Assembly: GCA_963822435.1 (NCBI GenBank)
Contig: CAWGHN010000005.1
Location: forward strand, 124,001 to 188,000
Length of the DNA stretch: 64,000 nt
Source: JAUYQR01 sp963822435
Lineage (GTDB): Bacteria > Pseudomonadota > Alphaproteobacteria > Rhodobacterales > Rhodobacteraceae
Direction of reading: 5' to 3'
Positions 17,863 through 27,178 of the stretch are shown piece by piece. The translations under genes were made by a program, and so were the position numbers. The notes beneath the pieces were generated by a model. The model saw only the letters and a program-made list of their open reading frames with translations. It searched no databases and was not told where the DNA came from. How positions within the stretch are numbered: position 1 is the first letter of the stretch; each line of letters starts with the position of its first letter.

Positions 17863-19322
17863 TCGTACTGCTCCCGGTATTTCCGCACGACGTAAAGGGC
17901 GAGGATATTCAGACCCAGCGTAATGACGAAAAGCGTCATCCCCAGCGCAAAGGCCACCAGCGTTTCGGGCGACGCAAAGTCGGTGTCGCCGGTCAACTGG
18001 CCGACGATCTTCACCGTCATCGTGGTCATCGCCTCGAACGGATTCAGGTCCAGCTTTGCCGCCGCGCCTGCCCCCATCGACACAATCATCGTCTCGCCAA
18101 TCGCGCGGCTCGCGGCCAACAGAACCGCCCCCACGATCCCCGGCAGCGCCGCCGGGATGATAACCTGGCGCACGGTTTCAGACTTGGTCGCGCCAAGACC
18201 ATAAGACCCGTCCCGCATTGCCTGTGGCACCGCGTTGATGATGTCATCGGCGAGAGACGAGATGAACGGGATGTTCAGGATGCCGATCACGATACCGGCG
18301 GTCATCACTGACGAGCCGCTGTTGCCAAGACCCAGCGGTTCGGCAAAATAATCGCGCAACAAAGGCCCGACCGTCACCAGCGCGAACAGGCCGAACACTA
18401 CGGTCGGTATGCCAGCGATCACCTCGATCAGCGGTTTCACCCAGCCCCGCACGGCAGGCGTTGCGTATTCAGCAAGGTAGATCGCTGCGAAAAGCCCGAT
18501 CGGCACGGCCACCAGCATCGAGATCAGGCTGATGTAAAGTGTGCCCCACAGCAACGGGATGAACCCAAGCTCGCTGTCGCCGCGGAAATTGGGTGACCAC
18601 GTCAGGCCAAAGAAGAAATCGGCGGCAGGATACATCGAGAAGAAATTGAAGGTTTCCGTCAGCATCGACCAGACGATGCCCACGGTCGTCAGGATTGCGA
18701 TGGTCGACGCCGCCATCAACAGGCCTTGAACCACACCCTCCACCCGGTTGCGGGCGCGCAGATCGGGCCCTGTCATCCGCACCGCCAGCGCGAGTCCGGC
18801 CAGCGCCGCCGCAAGCACGGCCAGCGCCCGCCATGCAGCACCCGTGGCGCTCAGACTGCGGTAGGCCTGCGCCGCCGTCAGAATCTGCGGCGACACGTCC
18901 TCGGCAAGTGCAACACCCGCCTCGGCCAGCGCCTCGCGCATTGTGCCGCTGCCTGCGATCTGCGGCGTGCCACCGGCATCAACCGTTACCGATCCAGCTG
19001 CAATTGCCACATCAAGACCCGCTGCCAGACGACGGACATCGGCCATTGCCAGCGCCCGGGAGGAATCATCGGACGTAAGCTCCGCCGGCAAGGCCGCCGA
19101 AATCCGGCTTTCAATCACCATCGGCTGAGCCACCAGCCACACCAGCAACACCGCAAGGCCGGGCAGCAGCACCATGATCGCGCCGTGCCAGCCGTAATAG
19201 CCAGGCAGCGAATGCAGCACCCCAATCTTGCCGCCGGACAGTGCCAGTGCGCGGGCGCGGCAAACCACGAACGCCGCAACGGCGAGCACCAGCATGAGGC
19301 AAAGAAGAAGGAAAACGGTCAT
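17859..19322 (-). CDS. pstC: Phosphate ABC transporter permease PstC
   Basis: A 487-residue permease with an N-terminal extension typical of alphaproteobacteria: two helices and a periplasmic stretch to about residue 190. It then has the core TM domain, with LLWGTLYISLISMLVAVPIGL and coupling motif MRDGSYGLGATKSETV. I chose the ATG at 19322 (MTVFLLLCLML) because it opens directly into the first helix. The frame continues upstream without a credible signal. It is 55 bases downstream of pstS. Confidence 0.94.
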   Translation of the reverse strand: MTVFLLLCLMLVLAVAAFVVCRARALALSGGKIGVLHSLPGYYGWHGAIMVLLPGLAVLLVWLVAQPMVIESRISAALPAELTSDDSSRALAMADVRRLAAGLDVAIAAGSVTVDAGGTPQIAGSGTMREALAEAGVALAEDVSPQILTAAQAYRSLSATGAAWRALAVLAAALAGLALAVRMTGPDLRARNRVEGVVQGLLMAASTIAILTTVGIVWSMLTETFNFFSMYPAADFFFGLTWSPNFRGDSELGFIPLLWGTLYISLISMLVAVPIGLFAAIYLAEYATPAVRGWVKPLIEVIAGIPTVVFGLFALVTVGPLLRDYFAEPLGLGNSGSSVMTAGIVIGILNIPFISSLADDIINAVPQAMRDGSYGLGATKSETVRQVIIPAALPGIVGAVLLAASRAIGETMIVSMGAGAAAKLDLNPFEAMTTMTVKIVGQLTGDTDFASPETLVAFALGMTLFVITLGLNILALYVVRKYREQYE

Positions 19323-19377
19323 CGGGCGATCCGGCAAAAGGGAACGGGCGGCGCCAAAGCGCCGCCCGATGCGTTGC

Positions 19378-20430
19378 TTATTCCAGCGGGCCCATCGGGG
19401 TCTCGGCGGCAACGGCCGCTTGCGTGGCGGCCAGTTCCGGGTCCGACACGAGGCCGTATTCGGCCAGCGGGCCATCCGGGCCAGCCATTTCATCGGACAC
19501 GAAGAACTCGATGTACTCCTTCAGGCCGGGGATCACGCCGATATGCGCCTTCTTGACGTAGAAGTAGAGCGGGCGCGACACCGGATAGTCACCAGCGGCG
19601 ATGGTCTCGACCGAAGGTACGACACCGTTCATCGTGGCGACACGCAGCTTGTCGGTGTTGTTTTGGTAGAACGACAGACCGAACACGCCAACGGCAGTCT
19701 TGTCCGCGTCCAGCCGCGCCAGCGTCTCAGTGTAGTCGCCGTCGATGTCCACAGACCGGCCATCGGTGCGCAGTTCGTTGCAGGCCTTGTCAGCGTTTGC
19801 CTTCTTTTCCTTGTCGTCCGCACCTTCGGCGGTGGCAAGGAACAGGTCATGCGCTCCGGTGGCCTTGCAGCCCTCGATGATCACCTTGGTGTCGAACACT
19901 TCCCGCGTGCCGTGCTTGGTGCCGGGAATGAAGACCAGAATTTCCTGATCTGGCAGCGCCGGGTTCACATCGGACCATTTGGTCGCGGCGTTGTCGGCAA
20001 CAGCGCCGTCCTTGGCGACCTTGGCGGCAAGCGCGCCATAAACGTCGGCCGGGGTCAGCGCAAATTCCGCGCCGTTCACGTCAGAGGCGAAGACGATCCC
20101 GTCATAGCCGATGCGCACTTCCATGATCTCGTTGACACCGTTCGCGGCGCACAGGTCGATGTCCGATTGCGCGATCCGGCTGGACGAGTTGGCGATGTCG
20201 ACCGTGGTTTCGCCCACGCCTTCACACAGCTTCTTGCGGCCAGCACCCGACCCGCCGCCTTCGATCACGGGCGTGGGGAAATCAAAGTTCTCGCCAAAGG
20301 CTTCGGCCACGATGGTGGCATAGGGCAGCACGGTCGAAGAACCGGTCACCTGAACCTGATCGCGGGCATCGGCGGCCGTGGCGGCCGCAGCGATGGCGAT
20401 CGCCGAGACGGTGAGATTTACAAGACGCAT
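19378..20430 (-). CDS. pstS: Phosphate ABC transporter substrate-binding protein
   Basis: A 350-residue periplasmic phosphate-binding protein. The Sec signal peptide is MRLVNLTVSAIAIAAAATAADA, cut near residue 22, and the phosphate loop VTGSSTVLPYA follows directly. SGAGRKKLCEG and RPLYFYVKKAHIG are further family segments. A strong ribosome site (AAGGAG) precedes the ATG, and a multi-repeat Pho box lies 64 to 103 bases upstream, so it is the first gene of pstSCAB-phoUB. Confidence 0.95.
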   Translation of the reverse strand: MRLVNLTVSAIAIAAAATAADARDQVQVTGSSTVLPYATIVAEAFGENFDFPTPVIEGGGSGAGRKKLCEGVGETTVDIANSSSRIAQSDIDLCAANGVNEIMEVRIGYDGIVFASDVNGAEFALTPADVYGALAAKVAKDGAVADNAATKWSDVNPALPDQEILVFIPGTKHGTREVFDTKVIIEGCKATGAHDLFLATAEGADDKEKKANADKACNELRTDGRSVDIDGDYTETLARLDADKTAVGVFGLSFYQNNTDKLRVATMNGVVPSVETIAAGDYPVSRPLYFYVKKAHIGVIPGLKEYIEFFVSDEMAGPDGPLAEYGLVSDPELAATQAAVAAETPMGPLE

Positions 20431-20493
20431 AGGTCACTCCTTGGTTGCGACGAGAGCCCGAGTCGGCCCTTGGCGCAGGGTCTAGGCCCGGTT

Positions 20494-20533
20494 CGTGACG
20501 GGTATGCGTAGGTTTTGTAACACCCGTGTGACG
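20494..20533 (-). promoter_or_regulatory. Pho box array upstream of pstS
   Basis: On the minus strand, 7-bp units repeat every 11 bases: CGTCACA-CGGG-TGTTACA, then a weak CTACGCA, then CGTCACG. This matches the PhoB direct-repeat pattern (TGTCAYA units spaced by four). The two upstream units (20516..20533) are the strongest. The array lies between pstS and the end of rbsK. Confidence 0.75.
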
Positions 20534-20535
20534 CG

Positions 20536-21474
20536 TCAGCCTTGCGCCAGCCGCGCGTCGATTTCGGCGCGCGATGGCATGGCAGGCGCGGTGCCGGGCC
20601 GGGTGACGGAAATGCCCGCCGTGGCACAGCCAAAACGAACGGCATCGACCACGTCCATCCCTTCGGAGAGGGCGACGGCAAAACCGCCATTGAACGCGTC
20701 GCCCGCGCCCGTCGTCTCCACCACCGGCCCGGAGGAGATGACCGGCACATGCACCGAACGAGTCCTGTCACGGTAAAGCGCGCCGTTGCCGCCCAGAGTG
20801 ATCACCGCCGCACCGACCCCGCGCGCAATCAGCGCATCGGCCGCCCGCTCGGCCTCCGCCACCGATGTTACCGGCAGACCGGTCAGCGCCTCCGCCTCGG
20901 ATTCGTTCGGCGTGACGAAATCGCACAACGCCAGCATCGCGTCATCAAGGGGTGCGGCAGGGGCCGGGTTCAAGATCGTCCGCACGCCCGCCGCACGGGC
21001 AATCTCCAGCGCCCGACGCGCCGCCGGGATCGGTTGCTCCAATTGCGTGACGAACGTCGCCGCACCCTCGATCAGGCCACGCCGCGCTTCCACATCGTCG
21101 ACCGATACGCGGCCGGCAGCCCCTGGCGCCACGATGATCGCGTTATTGCCGGTGGCGTTTTCGATGAAGATATACGCGGCCCCGGTGTAGCTCTCGGCAT
21201 CTTCCGTTACCTCTGGCTGCACTTCCGCCTTCGCCCATGTCGCGCGGGCAATGTCGGCAAAGGCGTCGCGCCCAAGCCGGGTGATGAAATGCGTCCGCCC
21301 GCCAGTCCCAGACTGGGCCATCGCTGCGGCAACAGCCTGGTTCGACCCCTTGCCACCCGGTCCGAGAACAAACGAGGTGCCAAGGATCGTCTCGCCCATT
21401 TTCGGCTGACGTTCGGCGCGATAAGCCGTATCGGCCACGAAAATCCCAAGGATCACAATCGGTTTCATGCTCAT
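20536..21474 (-). CDS. rbsK: PfkB family sugar kinase (ribokinase-like)
   Basis: A 312-residue PfkB-fold kinase. The substrate signature is LGPGGKGSNQAVAAAMAQSG (PfkB motif 1) and the ATP/anion-hole motif is TTGAGDAFNGGFAVAL (motif 2, with the catalytic Asp). NPAPAAPLDDAML and FVTPNESEAEALTG match ribokinases. The ATG at 21474 overlaps the stop of the FucU/RbsD gene (ATGA), a classical ribose mutarotase-kinase pairing. Because the neighbours form a mixed sugar cluster, the real substrate could be another pentose or deoxy-hexose. Confidence 0.85.
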   Translation of the reverse strand: MSMKPIVILGIFVADTAYRAERQPKMGETILGTSFVLGPGGKGSNQAVAAAMAQSGTGGRTHFITRLGRDAFADIARATWAKAEVQPEVTEDAESYTGAAYIFIENATGNNAIIVAPGAAGRVSVDDVEARRGLIEGAATFVTQLEQPIPAARRALEIARAAGVRTILNPAPAAPLDDAMLALCDFVTPNESEAEALTGLPVTSVAEAERAADALIARGVGAAVITLGGNGALYRDRTRSVHVPVISSGPVVETTGAGDAFNGGFAVALSEGMDVVDAVRFGCATAGISVTRPGTAPAMPSRAEIDARLAQG

Positions 21475-21923
21475 GCCTCCGGCGCGATCACGCCCTTGCG
21501 GAACATGAAGCAACCATAGAACCGGCGCTCGCCGGTCTGGATCACCGCATAGGCTTGGCGCGCCATGTCATAGAATGCGAACCGTTCTATCGATATCATC
21601 GGGCGCGCGCGACCTTCGGCGCGGTCGATCTCGGCCTGCACCTCGGCTTGCACAGGCGGTACTTCGTGCGGCGCTCCGACCACCTCCATCCGCCCGGCGA
21701 AATCTTCGACGAACGTGTCCAGCGGCAAGACCGACAGGATCGCATTCACCGCCTCGCCGCAGGTCAGATTCTCCATCCGCAAAAGCTTGCCCGTCACTGT
21801 CGCCCGCGCCACAGAATCAGCCGGAAAGTTGGTGTCCGACACGATCAGCACATCGCCATGCCCCATTGCGCGCAAAACACCCAGCACTTCGGCGTTCAGC
21901 CGGTTGTCGATACCCTTCAGCAT
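21471..21923 (-). CDS. RbsD/FucU family sugar mutarotase (paralogue 1)
   Basis: This 150-residue protein starts MLKGIDNRLNAEVLGVLRAMGHGD. The GHGD motif with its catalytic His is the hallmark of the RbsD/FucU family, and VLPLDTFVEDF and RRFYGCFMFRKGVI fit the FucU (fucose mutarotase) branch better than RbsD. It interconverts sugar anomers before phosphorylation. It sits between the ABC ATPase gene and a PfkB kinase with which it overlaps. A paralogue lies at 30258. Confidence 0.88.
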   Translation of the reverse strand: MLKGIDNRLNAEVLGVLRAMGHGDVLIVSDTNFPADSVARATVTGKLLRMENLTCGEAVNAILSVLPLDTFVEDFAGRMEVVGAPHEVPPVQAEVQAEIDRAEGRARPMISIERFAFYDMARQAYAVIQTGERRFYGCFMFRKGVIAPEA

Positions 21924-21940
21924 CCGCAAGCCCTCCCCGG

Positions 21941-22000
21941 CTTCCCCTTTGTCAAATATCCCACGGGGGTGCGGGGGTGTGAAACCTCCGCTCTTTCCGT
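21941..22000 (+). repeat. Dispersed intergenic repeat, copy D
   Basis: It reads CTTTGTCAAATATCCCACGG, then GGGTGCGGGGGTGTGAAACC. It lies between the ATPase stop and the FucU-like start on the opposite strand from those genes, interrupting an otherwise tight operon. Confidence 0.65.
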
Positions 22001-23064
22001 CACGCCAGCCGAACCCCCGTTGTCCGGTCAAACAGATGCACCATTTCCGGGTCGGGCGCAAAGGTCAGCGCATCCCCGGGACGGAAGGCAACGCGGTCGC
22101 GGAACATGCCGACGATATCCTGCCCGTTCACACGCAAAACGACGTGGGTTTCCGATCCGGTGGGCTCTACCACGGCCACGGTGCCCGAAAGACCCAGCCC
22201 GCCCGCCGTCAGCGCCTCGGGACGGATGCCGTAGGTCACCTCGCGGCCGACCTCGACGGTCGCACCGTTCGGCAAGGGCAGCATCGCGCCCCCCGCCTCG
22301 ACCATCCGCACGCCGGCCTGCTCGACCACTTTCCCCGCCACCATGTTCATCGACGGGCTGCCGATGAAGCTGGCGACAAACGTGTTCACCGGGCGGTCAT
22401 ACAACTCCAAGGGCGCGCCGACCTGCTCGATCCGGCCGCCCTGCATCACCACGATCTTGTCAGCCATCGTCATAGCTTCGATCTGGTCATGCGTGACGTA
22501 CACCGTCGTCGTCTTCAGCCGCAAATGCAGCTCGCGGATCTCGGTGCGCATCTGCACGCGCAGCTTTGCGTCAAGGTTCGACAGAGGCTCATCGAACAGA
22601 AACACCTGAGGGTCACGCACGATAGCGCGCCCCATCGCCACCCGCTGCCGCTGCCCGCCCGACAGCGCACGTGGAAACCGATCCAGATACGGCGTCAGGC
22701 CCAGAATCTCGGCCGCCCTCACGACACGGCTGGTGATCTCAGCCTTGTCCATGCCGCGCATCTTCAACGCAAAGCCCATGTTGGCTGCCACAGTCTTGTG
22801 CGGGTAAAGCGCGTAGTTCTGGAACACCATCGCTATGTCACGCTCGGATGGCGGCAGGTTGTTGACACGCCGGGTCCCGATACGGATATCGCCGCTCGAG
22901 ACTTCCTCCAGCCCCGCGATCATCCGCAGCAGTGTGGATTTTCCACAGCCTGACGGCCCCACCAGCACCACAAACTCGCCATCGGCGATGTCGAGGTCGA
23001 GGCCGTGGATCACCTGCACACCGCCATAGAATTTCTTCAGCTCGCGGATCGTCACTTCGCCCAT
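22000..23064 (-). CDS. CUT1 sugar ABC transporter ATPase (UgpC/MalK-like)
   Basis: A 354-residue importer ATPase. Walker A is GPSGCGKSTLLR, the signature is LSGGQRQR, Walker B is VFLFDEPLSNLD, and YVTHDQIEAMTMADK holds the H-loop. A C-terminal regulatory TOBE/OB domain (about residue 240 onward) is present, as in MalK. I chose the ATG at 23064 (MGEVTIRELKKFYGG). It should energise the permeases encoded at 28131..30163 with the binding protein at 23327. A perfect CTAACATGTTAG operator candidate lies 68 bases upstream. Confidence 0.9.
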   Translation of the reverse strand: MGEVTIRELKKFYGGVQVIHGLDLDIADGEFVVLVGPSGCGKSTLLRMIAGLEEVSSGDIRIGTRRVNNLPPSERDIAMVFQNYALYPHKTVAANMGFALKMRGMDKAEITSRVVRAAEILGLTPYLDRFPRALSGGQRQRVAMGRAIVRDPQVFLFDEPLSNLDAKLRVQMRTEIRELHLRLKTTTVYVTHDQIEAMTMADKIVVMQGGRIEQVGAPLELYDRPVNTFVASFIGSPSMNMVAGKVVEQAGVRMVEAGGAMLPLPNGATVEVGREVTYGIRPEALTAGGLGLSGTVAVVEPTGSETHVVLRVNGQDIVGMFRDRVAFRPGDALTFAPDPEMVHLFDRTTGVRLA

Positions 23065-23131
23065 CAGGCACGTCCCCCAATTTTGGGAAAAGCTAGCGGT
23101 CCTGCGCCGGGCTGTCCACCTGCTGATCATA

Positions 23132-23143
23132 CTAACATGTTAG
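23132..23143. promoter_or_regulatory. GntR-type operator candidate CTAACATGTTAG, site 1
   Basis: A perfect 12-bp palindrome between the divergent ABC ATPase (start 23064) and binding-protein (start 23327) genes. The identical sequence lies next to the local GntR regulator gene (38769). A TTGACA hexamer follows at 23147..23152. Confidence 0.65.
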
Positions 23144-23326
23144 AATCTTGACAGGCAGGTCCACCCTTGCGAAGGTTTGGCTCGAAGGTTGCAAGACCGG
23201 GAAGGGGAGGTCCCGCCTATCGCACGTCACGGCCGGACACACCGCCAAGCGCCTTTCGTCGAACAAATGAAAACCACCTCAGGGGATCATTGATCCGACG
23301 TGGGGTGACCAAAGGGAGGACTGAAC

Positions 23327-24955
23327 GTGAAGGTTGAAGTTTACGAGGCAATGGTGCGCTCAAAGATGAGCCGCCGCCGGATGTTGCAAGGGGCGACCGC
23401 GCTGACCGCGCTCGCGGCCCTGCCGATGTCGGCCCGGATGGCCGCCGCACAAGATAACGTCCGCGCCGAAATCCTGAAGATCCCTGGCGTAGGCATGGGC
23501 AGCCCGACCGACGCCGATTGGCAGAAGGTTGGCGAAATGTGCCTTGGCGCGACCAAGGCCAACGTCGCCGAGGGCGAATTCGCCGGGGTCGAACTGACGT
23601 TCTTCGGTATCAACAACAACAACCTGCACAACCTTCTGTTCCGAGGCCTGCTGAAGGGCTGGGAAAGCTATACCGGCGCCAAGATCAACTGGATCGACCT
23701 TGCGCAGGCCGACTACAACCCGCGCCTGCAGCAGGCCATCGCCACCGGCACCGTTGACTTCGACATTCTTGCGATGGGCGCCCCCCTTGAAGGCGACACC
23801 GCCAGCAAGGGCCTTCTCGACGAGATGCCAGACTGGGTCAAAACCCAGATCGAGATGGACGACTACGTGGGCTACCTTCAGGCGCCCGTGGGCACCTGGG
23901 ATGGCAAGACCTACCGCATCACCATCGACGGCGATTGCCACACCTTCGCCTATCGCAAGGACTATTTCGGCGAGGGCTCGATTTCCGGCATGGCCGAAGC
24001 ACCGACCCTATGGGAGGACGTCAACGCCATGTCGCTGGCCGTCATGGGCAAGACCGATCCGCTCACCGGGACGCCCGCCTACGGCTTCCTCGACCCGCTC
24101 AAGGGCTGGGGCGGCTTTGGCTTCTACTTCCTTGAAGACCGCGCTTCGGCCTATGCCAAACACCCGTCCGACAAGGCGTGGCTTTTCGACCCGGATACGA
24201 TGAAGCCGCGCGTCAACAACCCGGCCTGGGTGCAAGCGATTCAGGACGTGATGGATCTGATCAAGGCCGGAGCCTATCCGCCCGACCAGATCAACGCTGA
24301 CCCCGGAACCACCGCCTTCTCGCAATTCCTTGCCGGAACCGGCGCTGGCGTCACCTGGTGGGGCGACGTGGGCTCGAACGCACGCACCTCGGATACCTCG
24401 GTTGTCGGCGATGTCGTCGGGTTCTCGATCAACCCCGGTGCCAAGCGCGTCTACAACAGCCAGACCGCCGCTTGGGAAGAGACCGAGAACTTCGCTCCGA
24501 ACATGGCCTACCTTGGCTGGGGCGTCTACGTCACCAACCGCGTCTCGGCGGATGAGAAAAAGCGCAAGGCCGCATGGTCGGCAGCGGCGCACCTTGGCGG
24601 TAAAGACATCTCGCTCTGGATGTCGGCCTATCCGTCGGGCTTCCAGCCCTACCGCAATTCCAACTTCAACTATGACGAATGGGTTGCGGCAGGCTACGAC
24701 AAGGAATTCGTCGAAGACTACCTCGGGTCCAACCTCGACAGCTACAACCACCCGAACGCCGCCATCGAACCCCGTATCCCCGGTATCTTCCAGTACTACT
24801 CGGTCGCCGAGGACGAACTCGCGAAGGGTTACTCGGGCCAATACACGTCGGCGCAGGAAACTGCGGATGCCATCGCCGCCGCATGGGAAAAGATCACCGA
24901 CCAGATCGGTCGTGACAGCCAGATCGCACTCTACAAGGCATCGCTTGGCATGTGA
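23327..24955 (+). CDS. Sugar ABC transporter substrate-binding protein (family 1, Tat-exported)
   Basis: This 542-residue periplasmic protein has a twin-arginine-type signal, SRRRMLQGATALTALAAL, with cleavage after about AAAQ. The mature part is a family 1 extracellular solute-binding protein (FGINNNNLHNLLFRGLL, WESYTGAKINWIDLAQADYN split, WEDVNAMSLAVMGKTDPLTG split). It is about 100 residues longer than usual CUT1 binding proteins. The GTG start has a strong GGGAGG site. An intrinsic terminator follows at 25000. Its permeases are not adjacent: the puc operon lies between. Confidence 0.9.
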   Translation: MKVEVYEAMVRSKMSRRRMLQGATALTALAALPMSARMAAAQDNVRAEILKIPGVGMGSPTDADWQKVGEMCLGATKANVAEGEFAGVELTFFGINNNNLHNLLFRGLLKGWESYTGAKINWIDLAQADYNPRLQQAIATGTVDFDILAMGAPLEGDTASKGLLDEMPDWVKTQIEMDDYVGYLQAPVGTWDGKTYRITIDGDCHTFAYRKDYFGEGSISGMAEAPTLWEDVNAMSLAVMGKTDPLTGTPAYGFLDPLKGWGGFGFYFLEDRASAYAKHPSDKAWLFDPDTMKPRVNNPAWVQAIQDVMDLIKAGAYPPDQINADPGTTAFSQFLAGTGAGVTWWGDVGSNARTSDTSVVGDVVGFSINPGAKRVYNSQTAAWEETENFAPNMAYLGWGVYVTNRVSADEKKRKAAWSAAAHLGGKDISLWMSAYPSGFQPYRNSNFNYDEWVAAGYDKEFVEDYLGSNLDSYNHPNAAIEPRIPGIFQYYSVAEDELAKGYSGQYTSAQETADAIAAAWEKITDQIGRDSQIALYKASLGM

Positions 24956-24999
24956 CCTTTCGGGTGGTGCAGCGATGCGCCACCCTTTCAAACGAAAAA

Positions 25000-25030
25000 C
25001 GGCGCGCCTTCACCGGCGCGCCGTTTCTTT
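25000..25030. terminator. Bidirectional intrinsic terminator
   Basis: A 9-bp GC stem, CGGCGCGCC (25000..25008) with GGCGCGCCG (25015..25023), loop TTCACC. It is followed on the plus strand by TTTCTTTT and on the minus strand by TTTTTCG. It separates the binding-protein gene from the convergent puc-associated genes. Confidence 0.88.
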
Positions 25031-25045
25031 TGATGACCCTTCGGC

Positions 25046-25639
25046 TCAGATGATCGTCGGAATGTCGAACATCCGCGACAACTGCCAGTCCGAATTACGC
25101 GCCGAGGTTTTCACCTTCGCAGGCGACAACAGCTTCATCGGCCAGAACGTCGTCGAGATGTAGGCCCCACCCCGGATCGCCGACGTGCGCGGCATTGACG
25201 GCAGGATCGGGTTGCTGCCAAGAATATGTCCATGTGTGGTCTCGCGGTGCTTGTTCGACATGAACAAAGGATGGTCGCGCAGTATGCTGCCGCTCACGTC
25301 GGGGCGCACATCCTCGCGGATGTAGTCGTTCTCGTTCGCAAGCCCCACATCCAGCGCCGGGTGCAGATCCAGAACCCGGATCGCATGGCGTGCGGCGCCG
25401 ATCGGGTTGAACGGCGCTTGCACCACGACCAGCACCTTGCCCTCGGACACCGGCCCGGCATAGGCCGCCGCCGCTTCGGGACTGACGCGCGCCGCCCGCA
25501 ACCTTTCGGTCACGCTGCCGCTGCCGTCTCGTGTCAGGATATGGACGTAATCCTCACTGTGGCCGCGGCTCAGCAGGTCATCAACCGCCGCCTTAGCCGC
25601 AGCGCCGCTTGGGTAAAGTCTCGTGATGATCGTTGTCAT
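25046..25639 (-). CDS. Puc-operon-associated protein of unknown function
   Basis: A 197-residue protein. The N-terminal half (MTTIITRLYPSGAAAKAAVDD, then GHSEDYVHIL) looks like a small alpha/beta domain of the kind found in heat-induced YflT-like stress proteins. The C-terminal half is basic and rich in Ser/Pro (ILGSNPILPSMP, FWPMKLLSPAKVK). No transmembrane helix is evident. It is the last gene of the puc operon, 56 bases after pucC. By position it could correspond to the PucD/PucE accessory proteins of R. capsulatus, but I cannot confirm homology. Confidence 0.65.
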   Translation of the reverse strand: MTTIITRLYPSGAAAKAAVDDLLSRGHSEDYVHILTRDGSGSVTERLRAARVSPEAAAAYAGPVSEGKVLVVVQAPFNPIGAARHAIRVLDLHPALDVGLANENDYIREDVRPDVSGSILRDHPLFMSNKHRETTHGHILGSNPILPSMPRTSAIRGGAYISTTFWPMKLLSPAKVKTSARNSDWQLSRMFDIPTII

Positions 25640-25695
25640 GTGTCACCCTGTTGTCCAGAACCAGTGTCGATCTTGCGTACGGCGCGCCCGCGTGG

Positions 25696-27120
25696 TCACG
25701 GCAGGATTGATGCCTTTGGTGGCGAGGTAGGCTCGCCGGACCGGGTGTCCAGTCTCGCTCGCAAAAGCGGAACCACCACCACCAACGCCATTGCCAGAAG
25801 CGCCATTTCCAAAACAAAAACAGGGATATAGGGTGCTGCCGCGCCACTTTTCGCGCCCGGATGGCCTGCCAGAACGTCGCGGATCACCCCGCCTGCGGCA
25901 ATCGCGGTGCCAGCCGCTGTCGTCTGAACAGCACCCCAAGCGCCCAGCGCCAACCCGATCTGCTCACGCGGAGCAGAGCGCATCGTTGCGGTCAGCGTGC
26001 CATGCCCGAAAAGCCCCGCCCCGAACCCTGCAAGCACCGTCGCGCCGATAAGGATTGGCGCCGAAGCCAGAAGAGCGGCCAGAACAACCAGCCCAAAGGC
26101 CGGAATCCCGACGCCCGCCCCGATCGCGGCTACCGCCAGTGGTCGCCGCCCCCGCACCAGCAGCCCCGAGGCCAGGCAAAACCCGACCAGGCTGCCCAGC
26201 GCCAGAAACACTGTCAAAAGCGTCGTTTCAGACACCGTCATCGCCAGAACCTGCCCGCCGAACGGCTCCAGGACGACATCCGCCATCCCGAACCCCGCCG
26301 TACCACAGGCAACCACCGCCAGCAGCCGGATCATCCCCTGCCCTTCGGTCAATCTCGCCCACGCCACCCCGAAGCGCACCACCCGCTGCGGCGCTGCGGC
26401 ACGGCTGCGGTTGCGCGGCTCCTGTTGCCAGACCGCAATCCCGTTCAGCACGATTGTCACCACCGCCGCGCCCTGTATGACCTGAACCAGCCGCCCCGGC
26501 GAATAGTCGCGCAAGAGAAGGCCGAAAACGACCGCACTGACGATCATGCCAACCAGCAGCATCACATACATCAGCCCGACGATCTTTGGCTGATCTTCCT
26601 CTGGCACCAGGTCGGTGGCCAGCGCCAGACCGACCGTCTGCACGACATGCACCCCCGCGCCGACCAGAAGGAACGCCAGCGCCGCCGCGCTCAGCCCGAT
26701 CCAGCGCGGCGCATCGACCGCCTCGCCATACCCCGAGAGCACAAGCAGCGCGAAGGGCATGATGGCAAAGCCACCGAATTGCAGCATCGTGCCCTTGAAG
26801 ATGTAGGGCACGCGCCGCCAGCCCAGGGCAGACACGTGATTGTCGGACCGATAGCCGATCACCGCGCGCAGGGGAGCAAAGACCAAAGGCAGCGCCAGCA
26901 TCGCGCCTACAAGGGTCGCGGGCACGCCAAGTTCGACGATCATCACCCGGTTCAGCGTGCCAACCAAAAGCACCAGCGCCATGCCAACGGTTACCTGGAA
27001 CAGCGACAGCCGCAAAAGCCGCGACAGCGGCAAATTCTCGGTCGCCACTTCAGCAAACGGCAGGAATTTGGGTGCCACTTCCGTCAGCGTTTTCAATGCA
27101 AAGCCACGGATACCCAGCAT
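25696..27120 (-). CDS. pucC: PucC family light-harvesting complex assembly protein
   Basis: A 474-residue membrane protein of the BCD (bacteriochlorophyll delivery) branch of the MFS, with about 12 helices. Recognisable segments include LPLSRLLRLSLFQVTVGMALVL split near the N-terminus, VMIVELGVPATLVGAML, APLRAVIGYRSDNHVSALGWRR split, RVPYIFKGTMLQFGG and GFGMADVVLEPFGGQVL. PucC is needed for LH2 assembly. It lies downstream of pucBA behind an intercistronic stem-loop (27179..27209), the usual arrangement that keeps antenna mRNA more abundant than pucC mRNA. Confidence 0.95.
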   Translation of the reverse strand: MLGIRGFALKTLTEVAPKFLPFAEVATENLPLSRLLRLSLFQVTVGMALVLLVGTLNRVMIVELGVPATLVGAMLALPLVFAPLRAVIGYRSDNHVSALGWRRVPYIFKGTMLQFGGFAIMPFALLVLSGYGEAVDAPRWIGLSAAALAFLLVGAGVHVVQTVGLALATDLVPEEDQPKIVGLMYVMLLVGMIVSAVVFGLLLRDYSPGRLVQVIQGAAVVTIVLNGIAVWQQEPRNRSRAAAPQRVVRFGVAWARLTEGQGMIRLLAVVACGTAGFGMADVVLEPFGGQVLAMTVSETTLLTVFLALGSLVGFCLASGLLVRGRRPLAVAAIGAGVGIPAFGLVVLAALLASAPILIGATVLAGFGAGLFGHGTLTATMRSAPREQIGLALGAWGAVQTTAAGTAIAAGGVIRDVLAGHPGAKSGAAAPYIPVFVLEMALLAMALVVVVPLLRARLDTRSGEPTSPPKASILP

Positions 27121-27178
27121 CGTCCTGTGCTTTACCTACGAGGAAAGGCCGGCACCACTCGCCTACGCTTTCGATGGC

